Source of the DNA: Dialister sp900541485
GTDB lineage: Bacteria > Bacillota > Negativicutes > Veillonellales > Dialisteraceae
DNA: 64,000 nt
Reading direction: 5' to 3'
NCBI GenBank assembly: GCA_965119665.1
Contig: OZ221974.1
Span: 1,116,001-1,180,000, forward strand
In this document: positions 17,127 through 25,713 of the stretch, piece by piece
How the letters are laid out: each line of letters starts with the position of its first letter
Position numbering within the stretch: position 1 is the first letter of the stretch
The notes under the pieces: generated by a model
Told to the model about the DNA's origin: nothing
The model's input: only the letters and a program-made list of their open reading frames with translations
Database searches by the model: none
Made by a program: the position numbers and the translations under genes

Positions 17127-17735
17127 TCATTTTAAAGTGGCGGGAAGAACGACATAGGTACTGCCCATGTAGCTCGGCGCCAATTCGCCCCGTCCATAAA
17201 GAACGGCGATGTGGCCGTCTTTGGTAAGGAAATAATTGTCCGAATCTTTTTCGGGCACGAAAGAATCATCATAGAGAACCTTTTTGTTCTTTCCGCTCAG
17301 AAGTACAAGCTTGCCTGCCTTGAGATCTTTGACCAGTTCCTTGCGGCTGGGAACAAGACGGGACAAATCCGCTCTTTCACCGGTTTTCTTATCCAGAATA
17401 AAGGCATATTCTCTGTTTTCCGGATGAGCGAGAGCGCGTTTCTGGAATGTGGTGGAAAGCAAAACGGATACATACTGCTTATCTTCATAAGTTACATCAT
17501 AATTCATGTACACTTCATCATAAAGATTGCTTTCATAGACACGAATCGCATCATCTACATAAAAGCGGACAAATTTATTCAGCGTATTGTTGACAGAACC
17601 TTTATGGGTGTGAATGGCGGGATACGTGAGATGCAGACCGAAACCGTCATCACGGACGGCATCACGGACAGACGCCTGGGCCGCACCGGTGAGGGACAAA
17701 GCAAGGATAGAACATAAAACTAATTTCTTTAACAT
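17127..17735 (-). CDS. Exported DUF3298/RsiV-like protein
   Basis: 202 residues with a signal peptide (MLKKLVLCSILALSLTGAAQA). The body has the alternating pattern of DUF3298/DUF4163 domains: YPAIHTHKG, VNNTLNKFVRFYVDDA, YVSVLLSTTFQKRALAHPENREYAFILDKKTGE, then LSRLVPSRKELV and YFLTKDGHIAVLYGRGELAPSYMGS. Such domains are found in anti-sigma factors like RsiV and in free exported proteins of unknown role. This protein has no transmembrane or cytoplasmic part, so it is probably a soluble cell-envelope protein. Confidence in the domain name is moderate. Confidence 0.7.
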   Translation of the reverse strand: MLKKLVLCSILALSLTGAAQASVRDAVRDDGFGLHLTYPAIHTHKGSVNNTLNKFVRFYVDDAIRVYESNLYDEVYMNYDVTYEDKQYVSVLLSTTFQKRALAHPENREYAFILDKKTGERADLSRLVPSRKELVKDLKAGKLVLLSGKNKKVLYDDSFVPEKDSDNYFLTKDGHIAVLYGRGELAPSYMGSTYVVLPATLK

Positions 17736-17771
17736 AGAAAAACTCCTTTCTTAATTAATGCGTATTTTATA

Positions 17772-17800
17772 GCATGATTAATATCTTTATTATATCATGC
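17772..17800. promoter_or_regulatory. Inverted repeat over the promoter of the DUF3298-like gene
   Basis: GCATGAT (17772-17778) and ATCATGC (17794-17800) form a 7-bp inverted repeat with a 15-nt AT-rich centre. On the minus strand a TATAAT lies within it, so it overlaps the probable -10 of the gene ending at 17127. Candidate repressor site; the regulator is unknown. The rest of 17801-17946 shows nothing notable. Confidence 0.35.
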
Positions 17801-17946
17801 CCACTGCTTTATTGCGAATCATTTGCAAATCGAGACTTGTGTTTAAATAAACAGCGGTTAAAATAAAAGGAAAGCGGAAGGTAGATAAAGCATGAAAGCT
17901 TCAAATTGTCCGGCCGTGAAAAATACAGATAAGGGAAAAGATAATC

Positions 17947-18402
17947 ATGAAAACGGTGAACCTGACGGAACTGCTCTATATAAGTGAATATGTAATTACT
18001 GCAGCGATACTGTTTTTATCTGCCGTGAAAAAAGGTGCAACGGATATAAAAAAAGAAATCCCGCGGACCGTCTTTTTACGGCGCCTCATTCTTACGGGAA
18101 TCATTCTTGCTCTCGGCATTTTTTTGATGGCCCTCTTGTATATGACTCCCTTGCAGGATGTCTGGAAAATCCGGGCCGTCGGAACAGTCCGCTCGCTCAT
18201 GACGATTCTCGCATACACCGTTTTTTCCGCCTCTCTTTTCCAAAGATACCGCGTCTATCCGAGAGGACAGGCACTTGCGGCGGTTCTTCTGCTGCTCTAT
18301 GCCGTGGCCGACCTTTTCATGACGGGAACGGCGATGAAGTATGTCATTCTCGCGGCAGCCGCGGCAGGAGGATTTCTTTTACCCGATCGTTGGAAATCGT
18401 AA
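17947..18402 (+). CDS. Small integral membrane protein, unknown function
   Basis: 151 residues with four to five hydrophobic helices (about residues 8-25, 47-67, 82-100, 108-128 and 131-147) and a short positively charged loop after the first (KKGATDIKKEIPR). No motif or family was recognised. The ribosome site is weak (GGGAAAAGATAATC). It stands alone between divergent and convergent neighbours and is followed by two hairpin terminators. Confidence 0.6.
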   Translation: MKTVNLTELLYISEYVITAAILFLSAVKKGATDIKKEIPRTVFLRRLILTGIILALGIFLMALLYMTPLQDVWKIRAVGTVRSLMTILAYTVFSASLFQRYRVYPRGQALAAVLLLLYAVADLFMTGTAMKYVILAAAAAGGFLLPDRWKS

Positions 18403-18404
18403 TC

Positions 18405-18469
18405 CGGCGGAATGACCGCCGTTTTTCCATAAAAAAGCTTCTGTGTACTGAAAGTAACAGAGCTTTTTT
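18405..18469. terminator. Two consecutive hairpin terminators
   Basis: First hairpin: CGGCGG/CCGCCG (18405-18421) with five T. Second: AAAAAAGCTTCTGT with ACAGAGCTTTTTT (18431-18469), symmetric enough to act on both strands. Confidence 0.7.
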
Positions 18470-18499
18470 ATTCTCTTCACCAAAATAAAATGAGAGAAA

Positions 18500-18528
18500 T
18501 AAAAAACCGGAATCCCTGGGGATACCGG
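18500..18528 (-). terminator. Terminator of the ArsR-family gene
   Basis: On the minus strand CCGG-T-ATCCC pairs with GGGAT-T-CCGG, followed by six T. Confidence 0.65.
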
Positions 18529-18536
18529 CTGTCTTA

Positions 18537-18902
18537 TTATTCGGGTAATGTGATTTTGGCAATGTTGTCGATGGCGTGATGAAGCTCATTCACCATTTCC
18601 GTATCTGCTGCCTTATAGTACATTTCTTTTCCGTCCCGGCGGGAATTGATGAGGCCGCAGGTCTTGAGAAGACGGAGATGATGGGAAACGGCGGGGCTGC
18701 TCATATTCATAATGGCAGCGATATTGATAACACATTCCTCCATGTGGCAGAGAATCCAGAAAATTTTCAGTCTTGTCGGATCGGAAAGCTGTTTCAATAC
18801 GATAGAAACGTCATCTATGGTTTTCGGAGACGGAAGATGACGGAGAATATCTTTTTCATTATTTCCGTGTTGGTGCGGTAATTCACTATTGATTTCTGAC
18901 AT
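18537..18902 (-). CDS. ArsR/SmtB-family metal-responsive repressor
   Basis: 121 residues from ATG 18902, which has an AGAGG site at better spacing than ATG 18908. It is a winged-helix protein: LSDPTRLKIFWILCHMEECVINIAAIMNMSSPAVSHHLRLLK, with recognition helix SPAVSHHL, and a wing SRRDGKEMYYKAAD. The EECV motif in alpha-3 and the terminal helix TEMVNELHHAIDNIAK carry Cys, His, Asp and Glu that could form alpha-3 and alpha-5 metal sites as in CadC or SmtB. It is divergent from the HMA/ATPase operon and presumably represses it until Zn, Cd or Pb binds. Confidence 0.88.
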   Translation of the reverse strand: MSEINSELPHQHGNNEKDILRHLPSPKTIDDVSIVLKQLSDPTRLKIFWILCHMEECVINIAAIMNMSSPAVSHHLRLLKTCGLINSRRDGKEMYYKAADTEMVNELHHAIDNIAKITLPE

Positions 18903-18974
18903 GAGCATACCTCTCTTTTTATTTTCTTATATTCTATTATTCTATTCAGTTTCCCCCAAAAAAGCAACAAATAA

Positions 18975-19030
18975 AATGATAAATATTTTCATTACCTATT
19001 GACAAAAGGGGAGAGTGATATTACTATAAT
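18975..19030. promoter_or_regulatory. Divergent promoter and ArsR-type operator
   Basis: An imperfect 19-bp palindrome (18975-18993, arms AATGA and TCATT) sits just upstream of TTGACA (18999-19004). The -10 is either TACTAT at 17-bp spacing (19022-19027) or TATAAT at 20 bp (19025-19030). A further TATAAA/TTTATA inverted pair lies at 19033-19057. Either is a plausible binding site for the divergently encoded repressor. Confidence 0.5.
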
Positions 19031-19074
19031 GATATAAAGATTAAACAACTATTTATACATTAGAGGAGAACGAT

Positions 19075-19293
19075 ATGAAAAAGAAATACGGAATCGAAGT
19101 GGACTGTGCCCCTTGTGCGTTGAAAATGGAAGATGCCGCAAAAGCTACGGCAGGCGTGAAAGATTGCTCCATCAATTTCATGGCGCTCAAGATGAATGTG
19201 GAATTTGAAGACGGCGCCGATCCGAAAGCAGTCATGCAGGAAGTATATAAAAACTGTAAAAAAGTAGAAGATGACTGTGAAATTTATTTCTAA
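19075..19293 (+). CDS. Stand-alone heavy-metal-associated (HMA) domain protein
   Basis: 72 residues, a single ferredoxin-like HMA domain with the metal-binding loop DCAPCALKMEDA (CxxC at about 11-14) and a typical GVKDCSINFMALKMNVEFE strand. The C-terminal tail holds more Cys (KNCKKVEDDC). It is 35 bases upstream of the P1B ATPase, which itself lacks an N-terminal HMA domain, so this is probably its metal-delivery or sensing domain encoded as a separate protein. Confidence 0.85.
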   Translation: MKKKYGIEVDCAPCALKMEDAAKATAGVKDCSINFMALKMNVEFEDGADPKAVMQEVYKNCKKVEDDCEIYF

Positions 19294-19328
19294 AACAGAC
19301 TTATTTCTTTGGGGAGAAGGGGAAAGAC

Positions 19329-21221
19329 GTGAATAAAAAACAAAAAAGAAATCTCCTGCGGATTATTATTGCCGCCATTCTCATGGTGGCGTTATACTTC
19401 ACGCCGGTGACGGGTATGGTCCGTTTCGGTCTCTACCTCGTGCCGTATCTGGTTATCGGTTACGATATTCTGATTAAAGCGTTTAAAGGAATTAAAAACA
19501 GACAGGCTTTTGATGAAAGTCTTCTCATGGCGATTGCCACTATCGGTGCGATTCTTCTTGCCATTTATGAAGACGGCGACTATACGGAAGCCATCGGGGT
19601 CATGCTTTTCTATCAGATCGGTGAATGGTTCCAGAGCTATGCTGTCGGAAAAAGCCGCAGAAATATCAGCGAACTCATGGATATCCGTCCCGACTATGCA
19701 AATTTGGAAGGTGAGAACGGAGAGCTTATAAAAACCGATCCCGATGAAGTTGCCGTAGGCACGACCATTGTAGTTAAACCGGGAGAAAAAATCCCGATTG
19801 ACGGAGTGATTACCGGCGGAAAGTCCACACTGAATACGTCCGCTCTTACCGGAGAAAGCGTTCCCCGTGATGTGGAAGAGGGCGATGCGGTCATCAGCGG
19901 ATGTATCAATATCAACGGCCTTCTGAAAATCAGAACGACAAAAGAATTCGGCGAATCTACGGTTTCTAAAATACTCGACCTTGTGGAAAATGCAAGCTCA
20001 AGGAAATCAAAAGCGGAAGACTTTATTTCCCGCTTTGCCCGGACCTATACACCGGCGGTCGTGGCATCGGCCGTTACCCTGGCACTCTTGCCGCCTCTGG
20101 TTCGTATGGGATTTATGAATCTTCCGGCGGACTGGGAAACATGGATATACAGGGCCCTCACATTTCTCGTCATCAGCTGCCCCTGTGCACTCGTTATCAG
20201 TATCCCTCTGAGCTTTTTTGCAGGCATCGGCGGTGCAAGTAAGGCAGGCGTTCTCATCAAAGGCTCCAACTATATGGAAACCCTGTCCAAAGTCAGAACC
20301 GTCGTCTTTGATAAAACGGGAACACTGACCAAAGGCGTTTTCCAAGTGACCGACGCTCATACAAAGCTTCTGACACCGAAAGAATTACTCCACCTGGCAG
20401 CCCATGTGGAACGCTACTCCACACACCCTGTGGGAGCGTCCCTCAGAAATGCCTATCCGAACGAATCCGACGATTGCCAAGTGGAAATTGTCGAAGAAAT
20501 CGCAGGGCAGGGGATCAGAGCTCATGTGAACGGAGATACCGTCTGCGTGGGAAATACGAAACTCATGGACGCTGTAGGCGCGGTCTGGCATGACTGTGAA
20601 AATAAAGGAACGATTATCCATGTAGCCATCAACGGAGTTTATGCGGGACATATCGTCATATCCGATAAAATCAAAGAAACATCAAAAGAAGCCATTAAAG
20701 CGCTGAAACGGATAGGCGTAAAAAAGACGGTCATGCTCACGGGAGACAATAAAGACGTGGCAGAAGCCGTTTCCGGTGAATTGGGACTCGACAAAGTGTA
20801 CGGCGGACTTCTTCCGGCGGATAAAGTGGGAAAAGTGGAACAGCTGTTGGCAGAAAACAAAGGGAATGGGAAAGTAGCCTTCGTAGGCGACGGCATCAAT
20901 GACGCTCCCGTTCTCACCAGAGCCGATATAGGCATTGCCATGGGTGCCATGGGATCTGACGCAGCCATCGAAGCCGCAGACGTCGTACTTATGGACGACG
21001 ATCCCTTAAAAATTGCAAAGGCCATTAAAATTTCCCGAAAATGCCTTGCCATCGTCAACCAGAACACATGGTTTTCCATCGGTGTCAAACTCCTCTGCCT
21101 GCTTTTGGGGGCATTGGGAATCGCGAATATGTGGTTTGCCATCTTTGCCGATGTAGGTGTCATGATTTTGGCCGTACTCAACGCAATGCGGGCCCTCTTC
21201 GTAAAAAATATTCACGTGTAA
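19329..21221 (+). CDS. P1B-type heavy-metal-exporting ATPase (Zn/Cd/Pb type)
   Basis: 630 residues, GTG start at 19329 after GGGGAGAAGGGG. It pumps divalent or soft metal ions out of the cytoplasm. Order of motifs: membrane helices from residue 12; actuator TALTGESVP; the metal-selective membrane motif SCPCALVIS; phosphorylation site DKTGTLTKG; nucleotide-binding HP motif STHPVG; hinge VGDGINDAPVLTRADIGIAMG. The CPC motif with absence of an N-terminal HMA domain fits ZntA/CadA-like exporters with a detached metal-binding domain. The regulator is the divergent ArsR protein. Confidence 0.92.
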   Translation: MNKKQKRNLLRIIIAAILMVALYFTPVTGMVRFGLYLVPYLVIGYDILIKAFKGIKNRQAFDESLLMAIATIGAILLAIYEDGDYTEAIGVMLFYQIGEWFQSYAVGKSRRNISELMDIRPDYANLEGENGELIKTDPDEVAVGTTIVVKPGEKIPIDGVITGGKSTLNTSALTGESVPRDVEEGDAVISGCININGLLKIRTTKEFGESTVSKILDLVENASSRKSKAEDFISRFARTYTPAVVASAVTLALLPPLVRMGFMNLPADWETWIYRALTFLVISCPCALVISIPLSFFAGIGGASKAGVLIKGSNYMETLSKVRTVVFDKTGTLTKGVFQVTDAHTKLLTPKELLHLAAHVERYSTHPVGASLRNAYPNESDDCQVEIVEEIAGQGIRAHVNGDTVCVGNTKLMDAVGAVWHDCENKGTIIHVAINGVYAGHIVISDKIKETSKEAIKALKRIGVKKTVMLTGDNKDVAEAVSGELGLDKVYGGLLPADKVGKVEQLLAENKGNGKVAFVGDGINDAPVLTRADIGIAMGAMGSDAAIEAADVVLMDDDPLKIAKAIKISRKCLAIVNQNTWFSIGVKLLCLLLGALGIANMWFAIFADVGVMILAVLNAMRALFVKNIHV

Positions 21222-21285
21222 CGATGAACCTTATAAAGATAAAATCATAAAAACGATGTGACAGATAATAATAAAAAAGTAACAA

Positions 21286-21327
21286 TAAAAAATCCACAGG
21301 TCCTAATTTGTCCGGTGGATTTTTTAT
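21286..21327. terminator. Terminator between convergent ATPase and island genes
   Basis: AAAAAATCCAC and GTGGATTTTTT arms; symmetric, so it serves both strands. The rest of 21328-21425 is AT-rich with no feature seen. Confidence 0.7.
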
Positions 21328-21425
21328 TGGAATAAATTATAATTATTTGATTTATGGTATAGATTTAAATATTATGGGAAAATACTTTCAAAAAACTTTC
21401 TGGTAGCAAATAAAATCCGGAGTTA

Positions 21426-21878
21426 TTAATTGTACATCCGGTACACTCTGTTCATACCGGCCTCATATGTTCCAATCAGAACTGCATTATAACCATATTT
21501 CTCTTCCGGATTGAATTGATTCCACACTTTTTTATCGGCATTCCAGACGAATTGACCTCTTTGGCTATCATCTAAATACGCATATGTATCTGTTCCAATC
21601 ACCGTATTCTGCTTCATATCCACAGAAACAACATTAACTGCAAATATGATTTGCCCCGGTTTAATTCCTCTCTCTTTAATCAGAGTATATGATGACCAGT
21701 CAATATAATAGCCAACGTCCATATGACCGTACACCATCTCATAATTAGTATCACCCCATAAATAAGTAGGGTATAAATCACTGGCAGAAACGGGCTGTAC
21801 TGCAGTTGGAATAATACCGGTCATGCCGGAGAAAGCAATAGATGTTCCAAGTAATACGGCAGTAATAAGTTTTTTCAT
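21426..21878 (-). CDS. Exported protein of unknown function
   Basis: 150 residues with a signal peptide (MKKLITAVLLGTSIAFSGMTG, cleavage probably after VSASD-preceding Ala). The mature part is rich in Tyr and Trp (YPTYLWGDTNYEMVYGHMDVGYYIDWSSYT) and looks beta-stranded. No family was recognised. It sits in the AT-rich island directly downstream of the frameshifted zinc-ribbon gene on the same strand, so the two may be cotranscribed. Confidence 0.6.
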   Translation of the reverse strand: MKKLITAVLLGTSIAFSGMTGIIPTAVQPVSASDLYPTYLWGDTNYEMVYGHMDVGYYIDWSSYTLIKERGIKPGQIIFAVNVVSVDMKQNTVIGTDTYAYLDDSQRGQFVWNADKKVWNQFNPEEKYGYNAVLIGTYEAGMNRVYRMYN

Positions 21879-21890
21879 TTTTGTATTCCT

Positions 21891-22588
21891 CTATATATAA
21901 TATATCAACGAAGATAGAATCCAGTATACAATTCCGACTAGACAACACCGCCCGAAACTTTCGTCGGGTGAAAAATCATTGGTAAGCAATTTTTTTTGAA
22001 CATGGCGCATATAAATTCTGTCAAATGAACCTGCTACAACTGCTAGAAATGTAAACCACAGAAGAGAGGCTGTTATAGTAAGAGGAAGAGACACTATCAT
22101 GGCTAACCAGACAGGGACTGAGTTTTTGAACAAAATACGTGGAAGAAGCAATAAAATAACGTAAATTAAAATTCCCCATTTCATTTTGTCCAGCCATTCA
22201 CGCCACACATTCCGGAAGCCGGCATGAAAAATTCCTAAAAAAATGAGTACCAATTATAATTTATATCTCCATAAGTCTGTATTTGCCGGAAGCGGGCAAG
22301 ATAATAGTCATAACCGTTCCCCATGATTTGATGTAAAGCAGCAAGAGTCTTTGGATTATTAAAATCAATTTGACTCAATTTCGGTTCATCTATATAGTGG
22401 TCTTCATTGAAAAGGTTACCGGTATTTTTCTGCGGTGATACAGGTGTGGGAGCAGGTTGCGGCTGCGGAGTTTGATCCGATTGTGTGAAAGCAGAACTTG
22501 CGGGTGTGGATTGAGAAACTTGTTCGCCGCAAGATGGACAAAATAATGAATCCTCTGGAATTTCTTGACCACAATTACTACAAAACAT
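21891..22588 (-). pseudogene. Zinc-ribbon DUF2628-like membrane protein, frameshifted
   Basis: Two overlapping frames together make one protein. The first (from ATG 22588) has a double-CxxC zinc ribbon (MFCSNCGQEIPEDSLFCPSCG), a Pro/Gln-rich linker, then YDYYLARFRQIQTYGD and NYNWYSFF before a stop. The second frame continues LGIFHAGFRNVWREWL and three membrane helices to 21891. DUF2628 proteins read straight through such a YDYY...NW..FF...W..YR block. The break falls in a run of seven A on the plus strand (22237-22243); one more base would restore a 232-residue protein. It may be a pseudogene, a phase-variable gene or a sequencing error. Confidence 0.75.
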
Positions 22589-22673
22589 AATGAATGCTCC
22601 TTTCCGATATAAAAATTGGGTAAATTATTTCTAATATAAACTTAAAAATTTTTGCTCTTATATAAATAAAGAA

Positions 22674-22943
22674 TTACTTACCATTTTCTATATTCCAAAA
22701 CCTGCGTTCAAAATCATTAAAAGTAATAAAAGATACGGCATCGACTTGCATGGCATCAGCAATATCGAATAATAACATCAAGGGAATATTATCGTTATAT
22801 CGACCTCTTTCGATGCGACTTAAAACACTCTTGTTACCGTGTACTTTTTCTGCCAGCTCGGCTTGGCTGAAACCTGCTAATTTTATGTAATAGGCAACCT
22901 TAGCACCAATTTGTTCAAACATGATTTGACGTTGCCTGTTCAT
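22674..22943 (-). CDS. XRE-family helix-turn-helix regulator
   Basis: 89 residues from ATG 22943 (AGAGGTGTG site), preferred over an upstream ATG. A Cro/C1-type HTH covers about residues 12-66: IGAKVAYYIKLAGFSQAELAEKVHGNKSVLSRIERGR, with recognition helix NKSVLSRIE. There is no effector domain; the C terminus is a short helix. It is the only regulator in the island, transcribed away from the second zinc-ribbon gene, and palindromes lie upstream of it. It may control the island genes. Confidence 0.8.
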   Translation of the reverse strand: MNRQRQIMFEQIGAKVAYYIKLAGFSQAELAEKVHGNKSVLSRIERGRYNDNIPLMLLFDIADAMQVDAVSFITFNDFERRFWNIENGK

Positions 22944-22991
22944 TAGACACACCTCTTTCAGATAATAATTCACTAATTTAATTATAATTTG

Positions 22992-23044
22992 GGCAATTAA
23001 TATAAATGTTGCCTGAAAATGGATATTAATAGCCTAATTTAGGC
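22992..23044. promoter_or_regulatory. Palindromes upstream of the XRE gene
   Basis: A perfect 13-bp palindrome GCCTAATTTAGGC (23032-23044) and a looser pair GGCAA...TTGCC (about 22992-23013) lie upstream of the minus-strand XRE gene. They are candidate operators. The rest of 22974-23434 is AT-rich and holds no gene I can support. Confidence 0.35.
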
Positions 23045-23434
23045 GATTAACGAAAGTTCAACATCAGATGTATTTTTGTATGATAGTTCAAACAGTTTTT
23101 TTCTATATCTGCAGTTTGAAAAATCTTTTCTCTTTTTATTTTAGCACGGCAGATGTTATACGGGTATGTACATAGTAAAGAGGAAGCGGAGAAATTATAA
23201 CTGATGTTCCGGAGAAAAGTAAGGTTCCAATCCTTTAAATTTAAGTACTCTTAGATGGATTCATTTTGGGATTTTCTTCTGTGCTTATAGAAATGTTTAA
23301 CAGGTATTCATACTTGATAACATATGTCTATTTTCATAATAGTCTTTTTTCGTAATTCCTGTCTGATTCCTGATACATGCTATACTCATTATTTCTTCTG
23401 GTTCTGAATTAATAAGTATAAGTGTAATTTTTAC

Positions 23435-23596
23435 TTATTCCGGGTTTTCTGTATTTTCTTTATCCGTTGTTCGTTCTATATTCATGTATAGAAGCAGACC
23501 GATAAAACTAATAGCATATGCAGCTATCCGAAAAGTCAAAAAGAGGGCAATGTGTAATTTAATTAAGATAATATAGAAAAATAAAAGAGAATTCAC
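23435..23596 (-). CDS. Possible small two-helix membrane protein
   Basis: A 53-residue frame from GTG 23596 to TAA 23435-23437. It reads as two hydrophobic helices (SLLFFYIILIKLHIALFLTF and AAYAISFIGLLLYM) and a charged tail ERTTDKENTENPE, which is protein-like, but there is no convincing ribosome site. The frame stays open about 16 codons upstream without a start. It could be a real small gene or the remains of a larger island gene. Confidence 0.3.
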   Translation of the reverse strand: MNSLLFFYIILIKLHIALFLTFRIAAYAISFIGLLLYMNIERTTDKENTENPE

Positions 23597-23698
23597 TATA
23601 ATAAATAAAAGATTAAAAAGAACCTTATCAATTAGATACTTTTATATTCAATAAACAGAGTAATGAAAGAGTGCATACTAAAATGTAATAGGAGGAAA

Positions 23699-24497
23699 AT
23701 GTAATATTTTGTTCAAAATGTGGCATGAAGATGAAAGAAGGGGCAAAATTTTGTAGCTCATGCGGAGCATCAGTGGCAGTAAAGAGAAATACAGTAGTCC
23801 CTGAAGATAAGAATGTATCGTCTCCTTTGTCACCGCAAGCAGGAACTTCGTTGCAAACAACACAAAAAAGTCCCTCTCAAATGGGTACTCCAAATATTCT
23901 AACAAATATAAAAAAGCAGAATGAGGATACAGACATAATTATTTGCATCTTGCTAGTTGCGATAATTATTGGCTGTGGATATTACATATAAATTATGTAT
24001 ATCTAGAGAAAAATCCTTCTTATACAGTTAATGAATCTGTAACAAATAACGTAGAAAAGCCAACAGTAGATGATAAATCACAGAATACATCAATAGCTGC
24101 TGATGAAGAATCAATAAATAGAGGAAATTTAAATGCTCCTACGCAAGGTAGAATAATAGCCTATAATTCTCCGACTCCGGACGGACTGTTTTATTATTAT
24201 CACCAAAAAATTACCCAACATGATTTATATGAAGCGTATAGATGTTTTTCTCCGGACTTTCGGCAGCAGGTTAGTTATGATGGGTGGGCGCCGGGATACG
24301 ATACTACATTGAAAAGTTATCCTGAAGAGATAGAGATACTTTCCAATGATGGGTATAGAGCTGTTCTATCTTTTCATTTAATGGCACAGGATAATATCAA
24401 CGGTGAGATTGTAATACAGTATTTTGCGGGGCAAGTAACTTTATATAGGATTAATGGGCTGTGGAAAATTGATGAGATTTCTGCGAGGAAAGTATGA
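23699..24497 (+). pseudogene. Zinc-ribbon membrane protein with NTF2-like domain, broken at two places
   Basis: An AGGAGG site (23690-23695) is followed by ATG-TAA. The coding frame VIFCSKCGMKMKEGAKFCSSCG begins one frame away with no start codon. That frame runs through a zinc ribbon and a linker into a membrane helix (DIIICILLVAIIIGCGYYI), then stops at 23989-23991. Another frame carries on from the same point (NYVYLEKNPSYTVNES) into a soluble domain of about 150 residues, DGLFYYYHQKITQHDLYEAYRCF to LWKIDEISARKV, resembling NTF2-like domains. Both lesions can be explained by one missing base each. The next gene overlaps its end by 4 bases. Confidence 0.7.
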
Positions 24498-25666
24498 TTA
24501 ATATGAATAAAAAAATGAAATACAGTCTGTTTGGCGTAATAATAGTAATAGCATGTTTGACCGGATTATACTTGGCTGATAGTCATTCTGTCAGCGGCAA
24601 ATTTCCGAATGATTTGGCTTTAGGCAAAGAATCTGATGAGCAACTTACTCCAGATGAGAGAGCAGAGAAAATAGTTGCTAAAATGACAGATTCACAGAAA
24701 ATCGGGCAGTTGATGATGATAGGAATTCAAGCTCCGAATTTAGATCAAGATGCCAGATATATGTTTACCGAATTTTCTTGTGGTAATGTAATTCTTTTTG
24801 ATAGAAATATGCAAACCCCGGAACAGGTAAAATCGTTAACAGATGACATAAAGAGGGTTGTTACCGGAACTTGTGGTGTTCTTCCGTTGATTGCGGTGGA
24901 TCAAGAAGGGGGATCTGTTATGAGGATGAAAGGGTCATTGCCTGATATGCCCTCAGCAGAAGCTATAGGTGGAGAATCAGTAGAAACGGGAGAGAAATGG
25001 GCTGTTAAAACAGGTGAGGCTTTAAGTAAAATTGGAATAAATACAAATTTTGCACCGGTAGTAGATTTAGATGCTGCTTATCATCGTTCATATGGCAAGA
25101 CTCCGGAACAAGTTGTACCTTTTGCGGAAGCTGTAATAAGAGGATACACTTCTACGGGGATAAAGACCAGTTTAAAGCACTTTCCGGGAATAGGAAAAGT
25201 CAAGACAGATCCACATATAGATGGAGATGTGGTAAATATAACAAGAGCGGAATTAGAAAAAGAAGACGGAAAACCTTTCAGAGATCTTATTGCTAAAACT
25301 AATCCGGAAAACACTTTTATAATGGTTTCAAATGTAACTTTCCCAAATTTGGATAGGGAAAATCCGGCTTGTCTCTCAAAAGCAATTATGACTGATTTAT
25401 TAAGGAATGATTATGGTTTTAAAGGGTTAATCCTTTCTGACGACATGGAAATGGGAGCTATTTCCAAACATTATCAATTTAGAGATGTCGGGGTAAAGGC
25501 AATAGAAGCAGGAGCGGATATAATTTTAGTTTGCCATGATTACGAACACGAACAGGAAGTATTTAACGGGCTGTTAAGTGCGTATAGAAACGGAAAACTT
25601 GATAAAAGGCAGATAGACGAAAAGGTAAAGAGAATTATAAAGATAAAGTTGAGTCTTATACAGTAA
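24494..25666 (+). CDS. Glycoside hydrolase family 3 protein, NagZ-like beta-N-acetylhexosaminidase
   Basis: 390 residues with an N-terminal membrane anchor (YSLFGVIIVIACLTGLYLA), so the enzyme faces the outside. GH3 landmarks: IGQLMMIG, VDQEGGSVMRM, the KHFPGIGKVKTDPHID histidine-containing loop (general acid in NagZ-type enzymes) and LILSDDMEMGAI with the nucleophile Asp. Such enzymes release N-acetylglucosamine from peptidoglycan or other glycans. It overlaps the end of the broken zinc-ribbon gene (ATGA) and is intact. No lipobox with Cys at the right place is seen. Confidence 0.88.
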   Translation: MINMNKKMKYSLFGVIIVIACLTGLYLADSHSVSGKFPNDLALGKESDEQLTPDERAEKIVAKMTDSQKIGQLMMIGIQAPNLDQDARYMFTEFSCGNVILFDRNMQTPEQVKSLTDDIKRVVTGTCGVLPLIAVDQEGGSVMRMKGSLPDMPSAEAIGGESVETGEKWAVKTGEALSKIGINTNFAPVVDLDAAYHRSYGKTPEQVVPFAEAVIRGYTSTGIKTSLKHFPGIGKVKTDPHIDGDVVNITRAELEKEDGKPFRDLIAKTNPENTFIMVSNVTFPNLDRENPACLSKAIMTDLLRNDYGFKGLILSDDMEMGAISKHYQFRDVGVKAIEAGADIILVCHDYEHEQEVFNGLLSAYRNGKLDKRQIDEKVKRIIKIKLSLIQ

Positions 25667-25713
25667 AAATTTGGATTGTTAAAAGAAGTTATTTCTCTGG
25701 TAGGGGGCTTATC

